DNA of 5,802 bases from Thermoleophilaceae bacterium (lineage in GTDB: Bacteria; Actinomycetota; Thermoleophilia; Solirubrobacterales; Thermoleophilaceae), in contig JACCSF010000215.1 of NCBI GenBank assembly GCA_013813135.1, positions 1-5,802 of the forward strand. The letters run 5' to 3'. Position 1 is the stretch's first letter. Each line of letters starts with the position of its first letter. The position numbers and the translations under genes were made by a program. Shown piece by piece: positions 1 through 5,495 of this stretch. The notes beneath the pieces were generated by a model. The model was not told where the DNA came from, did no database searches, and worked only from the letters and a program-made list of their open reading frames with translations.

Positions 1-1
1 C

Positions 2-1216
2 GATCCGGCGTGGATGGACCAGGGCGTCCTGGATGTGGTCAAGAGTTCGTACTGGTCGTTCATCCCGCGCAACGGATCGGGCCGGCGCGAGGAGCGGACG
101 ATCCGCCACGACCTGGTCCCGGGTGCGGTCGCGCGCGCCCGCGACGGCGCCGCCCTCTCGCCCGACGAGCTGACGGCCCTGTTCGCGGAGACGCGTCCGG
201 AGGCGATCGAGGACATGCGCCAAGCGGCCGACGAGCTGCGCGCCGAGCTGGCCGGTGACACCGTCACCTTCGTCGTCAACCGCAACATCAACGTCTCGAA
301 CGTCTGCACGGTCGGCTGCGCCTTCTGCGGCTTCGGGCAGGGCAAGCGCTCGCCGGACGCCTACGAGCACTCCGAGGAGGAGTTCCGCGGCCGCGTGCGC
401 GAGGCGGTCGAGTTCGGTGCCACCGAGCTCTGCATGCAGTCGGGCATCCACCCGGACTGGACGATCGCCGACTACGAGCGCTGGCTGCGCGTGGCCAAGG
501 ACGAGGCGCCGCAGATCCACATGCACGCCTACTCGCCGATGGAGGTCGACGCGATGGCGGCCGACCTGCCACTGGCCGAGGTGTTCGCCCGCCTCCAGGA
601 CGCGGGGCTCGGGTCCACGCCCGGTACGGCAGCGGAGGTGCTGCACGACGGAGTGCGCGAGCGCATCTCGCCGAACAAGCTACCCGTGGGCCGCTGGGTG
701 GAGGTGATCGAGGCCTGCCACGCCGCCGGGGTGCGCTCGACGGTGACGGTGATGTTCGGCCACATCGAGGAGCCGTGGGAGCTGGCCGAGCACATGCGCG
801 TGGTACGCGAGCTGCAGGAGCGCACGGGCGGGTTCACCGAGTTCGTGCCGCTCTCGTTCATCCCGTTCCACACGCTGCTGGGCCGCACGCACGGCATCGA
901 GGAAATCTCCCGCGAGGACAACCTCAAGCACACGGCCGCCTTCCGCCTGGCGCTCGGACGGACGATCCCGAGCCTGCAGGCGAGCTGGGTCAAGATGGGC
1001 CTCGACACCGCCACCGAAGCGCTGCGCTGGGGGGTCAACGACCTCGGCGGAACGCTGATGGAGGAGTCGATCTCGCGCATGGCAGGGTCCGAGCACGGCG
1101 TCCGGCTGGAGCCGGAGGACCTGATCGGCGCGGCCTGGGCCGCCGGCCGTCCGGCCGCGGAGCGGGACACGCTGTACGCGATCCGGCGCCGCTACGAGCT
1201 GCCGGTGGCGGCGTAG
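2..1216 (+). CDS. fbiC: FO synthase, CofH part (5' end outside window; probably C-terminal half of FbiC)
   Basis: Radical-SAM enzyme of coenzyme F420 biosynthesis. The CofH activity joins 5-amino-6-(D-ribitylamino)uracil to a tyrosine-derived fragment, and CofG then closes the ring to give FO, the deazaflavin core. Numbering from the ATG at 14, the [4Fe-4S]/SAM motif CX3CX2C is at Cys98, Cys102 and Cys105, directly after the typical NRNIN. Other CofH signatures are ELCMQSGIHPD (138-148), VMFGHIEEPWE (246-256) and NDLGGTLMEESISRMAGSE (342-360). The frame stays open upstream of that ATG (codons from base 2 read D-P-A-W) and no Shine-Dalgarno precedes it, so the gene starts outside the window. 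About 90 residues precede the radical-SAM core, more than a stand-alone CofH needs, and WMDQ resembles the end of a CofG domain. I therefore infer the fused actinobacterial FbiC; a separate, N-extended cofH is the alternative. Family assignment is secure, the fusion is not. No obvious terminator follows the TAG stop. Confidence 0.9.
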   Translation, partial: DPAWMDQGVLDVVKSSYWSFIPRNGSGRREERTIRHDLVPGAVARARDGAALSPDELTALFAETRPEAIEDMRQAADELRAELAGDTVTFVVNRNINVSNVCTVGCAFCGFGQGKRSPDAYEHSEEEFRGRVREAVEFGATELCMQSGIHPDWTIADYERWLRVAKDEAPQIHMHAYSPMEVDAMAADLPLAEVFARLQDAGLGSTPGTAAEVLHDGVRERISPNKLPVGRWVEVIEACHAAGVRSTVTVMFGHIEEPWELAEHMRVVRELQERTGGFTEFVPLSFIPFHTLLGRTHGIEEISREDNLKHTAAFRLALGRTIPSLQASWVKMGLDTATEALRWGVNDLGGTLMEESISRMAGSEHGVRLEPEDLIGAAWAAGRPAAERDTLYAIRRRYELPVAA

Positions 1217-1323
1217 CCGGGGGCACGCGCGACCCCACCGCGGGCGAACGACGAGCAGTAGGGAAGGCGGCGACCGCTCAGCGACCGCCGGGCGGATGGC
1301 CGCAGGGCAAAGAAGGGGTGCGG

Positions 1324-1376
1324 GAACAGCAACCGCCGTCGCGCGCGGACGCGGCCGCCCGTTACCGCTGCTGTTC
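1324..1376. repeat. Inverted repeat GAACAGCA / TGCTGTTC
   Basis: A perfect 8-bp inverted repeat, with arms at 1324-1331 and 1369-1376 separated by 37 bp. The inner part holds a short CGTC/GACG repeat (1337-1340 and 1348-1351) and the self-complementary GCGGCCGC. It lies between the FO synthase stop and the PHO-box-like array. It could fold as an RNA stem downstream of the FO synthase gene or be a protein-binding site. It has no T-run, so it is not a standard intrinsic terminator. An 8-bp repeat at this spacing can arise by chance in GC-rich DNA. Confidence 0.3.
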
Positions 1377-1388
1377 TGCGCGGGCGGG

Positions 1389-1434
1389 AGTCACATCTCC
1401 TTCACGCGTTCTTCGCGCGTTCTTCACCGTTCCG
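1389..1434 (+). promoter_or_regulatory. PHO-box-like operator: four 11-bp direct repeats upstream of phoX
   Basis: TCAC-type cores recur with an exact 11-bp period: TCAC at 1391, TCAC at 1402, TCGC at 1413 and TCAC at 1424, with a weaker TCCG at 1435. Three of the cores are preceded by CT (CTTCAC, CTTCGC, CTTCAC). The second and third units, TCACGCGTTCT and TCGCGCGTTCT, match at 10 of 11 positions. Sites for PhoB/PhoP-family regulators are tandem direct repeats with this 11-bp period, with TGTCA-like units in E. coli and GTTCACC-like units in Streptomyces. The array ends about 25 bp before a gene of the phosphate-starvation PhoX family, which is where such a box is expected. The match is by eye; no matrix score was computed. 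Confidence 0.6.
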
Positions 1435-1456
1435 TCCGCCCTGCCCTGCCACGCTG

Positions 1457-2662
1457 ATGCCCCGGATGCGGCGCCGCGAGTTCATTGGGCTGGGGGTGGG
1501 AGGGGTCGCGGCGGTGTCGCTGGGCGCGGCCTTCTGGGACAACCTCTTCGGCTCCGCCGAGTCCCGGCCCTTGAAGCGGGGCTCCGGCTACGGGCCGCGG
1601 CGCCCGCCCGACGAGAACGGCGTGCGCCTGCCGGAGGGCTTTCGGTCACGCGTGGTCGCCCGCGGCGACGAGGCCGTCCCGGGCACGGACTACCGCTGGC
1701 ACATCGCCTCGGATGGGATGGCGACCTTCCCGGACGACGGGGGAGGGTTCGTGCTCGTCTCCAACTGCGAGAACCTGACCGGCGGCGCCTCGGCATTGCG
1801 GATCGCGCCGGACGGGAGGGTGCGGGACGCGTACCGGATCCTGTCCGGCACGGCGCAGAACTGCTCCGGCGGGGGCACGCCCTGGGGCACCTGGCTGTCC
1901 TGCGAGGAGATCGAGGACGGCAGGATCTGGGAGTGCGACCCGTCCGGCCGCGAGCGGGCCCTGGCCCACCCGGCGATGGGGGTCTTCAAGCACGAGGCCG
2001 CCGCGGTCGACCCACGCGAGCGCCGCGTCTACATGACCGAGGACCTGATCGACGGCGGCCTCTACCGCTACACGCCGGAGCGCTGGCCCGACCTGTCCGC
2101 CGGCGTGCTCGAGATCGCCCGTGTGGACAAGGGCGGCACGGTCGAGTGGATCGGGGTGCCCGATCCCTCGGCCGGACTGGAGCGCACGCGCCGCCAGGTC
2201 CGCGGCAGCACGCGCTTCAAGCGCGGCGAGGGCATCTGGCTCGACGGCCACACGCTCTACGTGTCGACCACCGCCGACCATCGCGTCCACGCCTACGACA
2301 CGAAGCGCGGGCACATCCGCGTGGCCTACGACGGCCTCGCCTCGGCGAGCGCGCCGCTGCTGCGGGTGGACCAGCTGACCGGCTCGCACGCCGGCGAGGT
2401 GTTCGTCTGCGAGGACATCGCGACCGACGAGATCGACATGGGCGTGATCGAGCGCGACGGCAGCGTGTCGAAGTTCCTCTCGGTCACGGGACCTCAGCAC
2501 CGCGGCTCGGAGCTGACCGGCGTGACCTTCGACCCGACCGGCTCACGCGTGTACTTTTCCTCGCAGCGAGCGTTTCCGAAGAGCGATCTGCTCCCAGGCC
2601 CGGGCGCGATCTACGAGGTGACCGGGCCCTTCCGCGGGGCGGCTAGGCCCCGACCCACCTGA
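1457..2662 (+). CDS. phoX: PhoX-family (DUF839) protein with Tat signal, probable exported phosphatase
   Basis: Complete 401-residue protein of the PhoX/DUF839 family, whose studied members are Tat-exported, calcium- and iron-dependent alkaline phosphatases that release phosphate from organic esters outside the cytoplasm. The N-terminus has a twin-arginine signal, RRREFIG (5-11), followed by a Gly/Ala/Val-rich hydrophobic stretch to about residue 25. Family blocks follow in order: TPWGTWLSCEE (141-151, with Cys149 and Glu150), FKHEAAAVDP (177-186), VYMTED (191-196), GLYRYTPERW (201-210), FKRGEGIW (254-261), VFVCED (315-320) and SELTGVTFDPTGSRVYFSSQ (351-370). Together they form the repeated blades of a beta-propeller, and the acidic and Cys residues expected for metal binding are present. 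It is much shorter than the roughly 600-residue classical PhoX enzymes, so phosphatase activity is inferred. ATG 1457 is chosen because it places the twin arginines near the N-terminus; ATG 1466 would also work. There is no Shine-Dalgarno, so the mRNA may be leaderless. Control by phosphate starvation is likely from the upstream repeat array. Confidence 0.82.
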   Translation: MPRMRRREFIGLGVGGVAAVSLGAAFWDNLFGSAESRPLKRGSGYGPRRPPDENGVRLPEGFRSRVVARGDEAVPGTDYRWHIASDGMATFPDDGGGFVLVSNCENLTGGASALRIAPDGRVRDAYRILSGTAQNCSGGGTPWGTWLSCEEIEDGRIWECDPSGRERALAHPAMGVFKHEAAAVDPRERRVYMTEDLIDGGLYRYTPERWPDLSAGVLEIARVDKGGTVEWIGVPDPSAGLERTRRQVRGSTRFKRGEGIWLDGHTLYVSTTADHRVHAYDTKRGHIRVAYDGLASASAPLLRVDQLTGSHAGEVFVCEDIATDEIDMGVIERDGSVSKFLSVTGPQHRGSELTGVTFDPTGSRVYFSSQRAFPKSDLLPGPGAIYEVTGPFRGAARPRPT

Positions 2663-2989
2663 ACGTCTATGCGATCTGCTTCGGCATAACCGGAGGCGTT
2701 TTGGCCACGCTGAGCTTCGACGCGCCGCTCGGCCCCTTCTTCGCGACCTTGCTCAACAACGCGTCGATCCCCGACCTATGGGGGCTCCGTGCTCAAGACC
2801 ACGATGTTCGGGGCGATCATCGCGGTGGTCTCGTGTTACAAGGGGATGACCGCGTCGGGCGGAGCCGAAGGCGTCGGTCGCGCGGTGAACCAGGCGGTGG
2901 TGATCGAGTTCCTCGGCATCTTCGCTTTCAACTACGTCTTCACCCAGACGCTGCTGGCCACCCATCCCGAGATCTCGGTGATCAAGTGA
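2647..2989 (+). pseudogene. Remnant of a YrbE/MlaE permease (first Mce permease), 5'-truncated and frameshifted
   Basis: This encodes only the C-terminal part of an Mce-associated ABC permease (YrbE-A position), a membrane subunit of lipid/sterol importers. From about 2662 one frame reads NVYAICFGITGGV and LSFDAPLGPFFATLLNN up to IPDLWG. The match then continues one frame over as SVLKTTMFGAIIAVVSCYKG, ASGGAEGVGRAVNQAVV and a final hydrophobic stretch ending at TGA 2987-2989. The frame changes at a run of five G (2780-2784); with four G the text reads D-L-W-G-S-V-L-K without a break. The first half of the permease is absent: an in-frame TAG lies at 2644 and the preceding DNA is the phoX end. 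No credible start codon or ribosome site exists. About 105 codons remain of a family usually near 260. The frameshift could be a sequencing error; the missing 5' half needs another cause. Confidence 0.75.
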
Positions 2990-3798
2990 GGAAGGCCCAC
3001 ACGCGCCGCGTGTTCGCCGACCTGACGGCGTGGATCGCCTCGTTCGGCGAGATCGCCAGGTTCTCGGCGCGAGTCGTCGCGGAGATCTTCGACGGCCGCG
3101 TGTTCCGCTTCTTCGGCGAGACGCTGCGCCAGGCCGGCATCCTGATACTCGGCTCCGCGATCGTGATCTGGGGCCTCGCGTTCATCCTCGGCCTCCAGTG
3201 TGGGATCGAGGGCGCCTACTTCAGCCGCAGCGTCGGCGCGCCTTCGAACGCCGGAACCTTCGCGGCGTGGTGCGACCTGCGCGAGATCATGCCGTACGCC
3301 TTCGGCTACATGATGTCGGCCAAGGTCGGCACCGGCCTGGTGGCGGAGATCGGCGCCATGCGCATCTCCGACGAGATCGACGCGCTCGAGGTGATGGGGA
3401 TCTCGTCGGTCACGTTCCTCTGCGCCACGCGGCTGCTGGGGGCCTGGCTCGTGCTGCCGGCGGTCTACATCGGAGCGGTGGGCGCCGGCTTCCTGGCGTC
3501 GTATGTCGCCGTGGTGCAGCAGATCGGCGAGGTCAGTGCCGGCGGGTACTTCGTGATCTTCTGGATGTTCCAGAACCCGCCCGACCTCTTCTACTCGCTG
3601 ATCAAGGGCATGGCCATGGCAACCGTGATCGTGCTCGTGGGCTGCTACTACGGCTATCACGCGTCCGGCGGCCCGGTGGGCGTCGGGACGGCGACCGCGA
3701 AGTCGATGGTGCTGAACACGGTGATGGTGCACCTGATCGGCATGATCGGCACCCAGATCTTCTGGGGCTCGAACCCGCGCGCCCCGATCGGCGGGTAG
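2986..3798 (+). CDS. Mce-type ABC transporter permease, YrbE/MlaE family (YrbE-B position)
   Basis: Integral membrane permease of the MlaE/YrbE family, which works with MCE-domain proteins and an MlaF/Mkl-type ATPase to move lipids or sterols across the envelope. The 270-residue length is normal for the family. The signature lies at residues 120-138 (AEIGAMRISDEIDALEVMG), including the DALEVMG core. Hydrophobic segments lie at about 52-72, 146-175, 187-196, 208-222 and 241-260; a conserved GYHASGGPVGVG (223-234) matches the end loop of the family. The GTG start at 2986 overlaps the preceding permease stop as GTGA, typical of translational coupling in yrbEA-yrbEB pairs. A longer frame reaches back to TTG 2701, but codons between about 2786 and 2985 there are out-of-frame translation of the previous gene, Arg/Gly/Asp-rich and unlike a permease. 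No MCE protein or ATPase follows in the window. The gene looks intact but probably lacks a working partner here. Confidence 0.88.
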   Translation: MRKAHTRRVFADLTAWIASFGEIARFSARVVAEIFDGRVFRFFGETLRQAGILILGSAIVIWGLAFILGLQCGIEGAYFSRSVGAPSNAGTFAAWCDLREIMPYAFGYMMSAKVGTGLVAEIGAMRISDEIDALEVMGISSVTFLCATRLLGAWLVLPAVYIGAVGAGFLASYVAVVQQIGEVSAGGYFVIFWMFQNPPDLFYSLIKGMAMATVIVLVGCYYGYHASGGPVGVGTATAKSMVLNTVMVHLIGMIGTQIFWGSNPRAPIGG

Positions 3799-3799
3799 G

Positions 3800-5302
3800 T
3801 CAGGTCTCGAAGAAGTACGTCCCTGTGCCCTGGCCGCTCGAGAACCAGCGGCTGGTCACGGTCTTCTTGCGGGTGTAGAAGTCGACGGCGTCGGTGCCGT
3901 GGGCGTGCAGGTCTCCGAGGAACGAGTCCTTCCAGCCGGAGAAGGGGAAGAAGGCGACCGGCGCGGCGACGCCGATGTTCACGCCGATCATGCCGGCCTG
4001 CACCTCGTGGCGGAAGCGGCGGACCGAGGCGCCCGACTCGGTGAAGATCGACACGCCGTTGCCAAAGCGGGAGGCGTTCACGACGTCGATCGCCTCGTCG
4101 AGGTTGGCCGCCTGCACGACCGAGAGGACGGGTCCGAAGATCTCCTCGCGTGCGACCTCCATCTCCGGTGTCACGCCGTCGAGGATGGTGGCGCCGAGGA
4201 AGCAACCCGCGCCGTCGGCGGCCGCACGCCCGTCGAGCGCCAGCTCGGCGCCCTCGTCGACGCCGCGCTCGATCCAGCCGAGGATGCGCTCGCGGGCCTG
4301 CTCGGAGACGACCGGGCCGAGCTGGGTCTGCTCGTCGAGCCCGTCGCCGACCTTGAGCTGCTCCGCGGCCTCGCGCAGCGGAGGCATCAGCTGCTCGTGG
4401 GCCTCGCCGACCGTGACCACGACCGACCCGGCCATGCAGCGCTGGCCGGCGGCGCCGAAGGCCGACCCGATGATTCCCTGCACGGTCTTGTCGATTACGG
4501 CGTCGGGCAGCACGACCATGTGGTTCTTGGCGCCGCCGAGCGCCTGCACGCGCTTGCCGGACTTGGCGGCGCGCTCATAGACGATCCGCGCGACCGGCGC
4601 CGATCCCACGAACGACACGGCGTCGATGCCGGGATGGCCGAGAATGCCCTCGACGACCTCGCGGCCCCCGTTGACGAGGTTGACGACGCCGGGCGGGAGG
4701 TCGAGGCCGTCCAGCAGCTCGAAAGCGATCTGCTGCGTCAGCGGCACCTGCTCGGAGGGCTTGAGGATGAAGCTGTTGCCGCAGGCGATCGCGAACGGGA
4801 GAAACCAGAACGGCACCATCGCCGGGAAGTTGAAGGGGACGATGGCGGCGCAGACGCCAACGGGCTGCCGGACCGTCTCGGCGTCGACGTTGCGCGAGAC
4901 GTCCTCGATGATCCGACCCTGCATCGTCGTGGGCACGGCGCAGGCGGCCTCGACCATCTCGATCATCCGGGCCACCTCGGCGCGGGCGTCGCCGATCGTC
5001 TTGCCCATCTCGAGCGTGACGGAGCGGGCCAGGTCCTCGCGGCGGCCCTCGAGCGCCTCGCGCAGGGTGAACAGCCGCCGGGCGCGCTCGATCACGGAGA
5101 CGGCGCGCCAGGCGGAGAGCGCCACGCGCGCGGCGGCAACGGCCGCGTCCAGGTCGGCCGCCGAGGACAGCGGCACCCGCGCCAGGACGTCCCCTGTCGC
5201 CGGGTTTACGACCGGCAGCTGCTCCGACGAGGTAGCCGGCGTCCATTTGCCGGCGACGTAGTTGTCTAGCAAGCGGACGTTCGTGACTTCCTGCGTGGCC
5301 AT
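3800..5302 (-). CDS. mmsA: Methylmalonate-semialdehyde dehydrogenase (CoA-acylating)
   Basis: Cytoplasmic aldehyde dehydrogenase of the MmsA/IolA family. It oxidises methylmalonate (and malonate) semialdehyde with NAD+ and CoA to propionyl-CoA (or acetyl-CoA) and CO2, in valine, thymine or myo-inositol breakdown. The protein is complete at 500 residues, normal for the family. Visible marks are the NAD-domain IVPFNFPAMVPFW (154-166) and ILKPSEQVPLT (179-189), the GQRCMAG loop with catalytic Cys289, EEIFGPVLSV (386-395), and the MMSDH-specific PFSGWKDSFLGDLHAHGTDA (453-472) plus FYTRKKTVTSRW (475-486). Arg112 and Arg288 match the two arginines known as substrate-specific in this family. The usual ALDH general-base Glu is replaced (ALGGAKN, 254-260), as is normal for CoA-acylating MMSDH. 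The ATG start is supported by GGAGG four bases upstream. It stands alone on its strand: the stop is one base from the convergent permease and no valine or inositol genes are visible. Choice between mmsA and iolA roles is open. Confidence 0.93.
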   Translation of the reverse strand: MATQEVTNVRLLDNYVAGKWTPATSSEQLPVVNPATGDVLARVPLSSAADLDAAVAAARVALSAWRAVSVIERARRLFTLREALEGRREDLARSVTLEMGKTIGDARAEVARMIEMVEAACAVPTTMQGRIIEDVSRNVDAETVRQPVGVCAAIVPFNFPAMVPFWFLPFAIACGNSFILKPSEQVPLTQQIAFELLDGLDLPPGVVNLVNGGREVVEGILGHPGIDAVSFVGSAPVARIVYERAAKSGKRVQALGGAKNHMVVLPDAVIDKTVQGIIGSAFGAAGQRCMAGSVVVTVGEAHEQLMPPLREAAEQLKVGDGLDEQTQLGPVVSEQARERILGWIERGVDEGAELALDGRAAADGAGCFLGATILDGVTPEMEVAREEIFGPVLSVVQAANLDEAIDVVNASRFGNGVSIFTESGASVRRFRHEVQAGMIGVNIGVAAPVAFFPFSGWKDSFLGDLHAHGTDAVDFYTRKKTVTSRWFSSGQGTGTYFFET

Positions 5303-5306
5303 GTCT

Positions 5307-5311
5307 CCTCC
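5307..5311 (-). promoter_or_regulatory. Shine-Dalgarno of the methylmalonate-semialdehyde dehydrogenase gene
   Basis: On the minus strand GGAGG is followed by AGAC and then the ATG, a strong anti-16S match with a four-base spacer. It fixes the start codon at 5302. It also contrasts with phoX, which has no such site. Confidence 0.7.
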
Positions 5312-5333
5312 GTGCTCCGTCGCGTCACAAGGG

Positions 5334-5339
5334 ACGCTA
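5334..5339 (-). promoter_or_regulatory. Possible -10 hexamer for mmsA
   Basis: On the minus strand TAGCGT fits the TANNNT pattern of actinobacterial housekeeping -10 elements and would give a leader of about 25 bases ahead of the mmsA ATG, including the Shine-Dalgarno. No clear -35 hexamer is visible 16-19 bases further upstream, so the call is weak. Confidence 0.25.
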
Positions 5340-5441
5340 CACGGCGGATCTGAGTGCGCCTCGCTGGCGGTGCCGCTTCGTCCAGGGCAGCGGCGCGCGG
5401 TGTGCCGGCGCGGCGCGATGGGCCACTCGCGGGGCGAGCTT

Positions 5442-5479
5442 GGGGCGTGGCCCCGCGGCGACCGTCGGGCGTGGCCCCG
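5442..5479. repeat. Pair of palindromic motifs upstream of mmsA (GGGGCGTGGCCCC type)
   Basis: The 13-mer GGGCGTGGCCCCG occurs exactly twice, at 5443-5455 and 5467-5479, with a 24-bp period. The first copy sits in a perfect inverted repeat, GGGGC-GTG-GCCCC (5442-5454); the second (5466-5478) keeps four of five pairs. They lie 140-177 bp upstream of the mmsA start and just before the LacI-family fragment. Two like palindromes about two helical turns apart could be an operator pair, but they are far from the likely promoter and their odd-length centre is not the classic LacI-operator form. Small hairpin repeats are the alternative. Confidence 0.4.
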
Positions 5480-5495
5480 AACTGCTCCTCGGTGA

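Noticed and set aside
1270..1288. Direct repeat GCGACCGC at 1270-1277 and 1281-1288
   Set aside because: Only two 8-bp copies of a GC-rich word, not linked to any promoter; likely chance.
1217..1456. Possible small gene or CRISPR/tRNA in the 240-bp gap after the FO synthase gene
   Set aside because: No frame with a start, ribosome site and plausible composition, no cloverleaf and no spaced long repeats; only the inverted repeat and the 11-bp array stand out.
1646..2500. Minus-strand open frame opposite phoX
   Set aside because: Low-complexity His/Arg/Ala/Val-rich shadow of phoX with no family resemblance.
775..2646. Very long plus-strand open frame (about 620 codons) across the FO synthase end, the gap and phoX
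   Set aside because: Its translation is Arg/Gly/Ala/Pro-rich, has no recognisable domain and overlaps two clear family members in another frame; it is a GC-rich shadow.
2701..2985. N-terminal extension of the second permease back to TTG 2701
   Set aside because: After the G5 run this frame is out of phase with the YrbE homology and gives hydrophilic nonsense. The GTG at 2986 gives a normal-length permease coupled to the previous stop.
2932..3732. Minus-strand open frame opposite the second permease
   Set aside because: His/Arg/Glu-rich antisense translation of a membrane protein gene; no domain.
3899..5269. Long plus-strand open frame (456 codons) opposite mmsA
   Set aside because: It is the antisense shadow of a fully recognised dehydrogenase; the composition is His/Asp/Gly/Arg-rich and no family is recognisable.
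5303..5495. N-terminal half of the LacI-family gene in another frame
   Set aside because: All three plus-strand frames were read; none shows a helix-turn-helix or effector-domain motifs, and the region contains the mmsA upstream signals.
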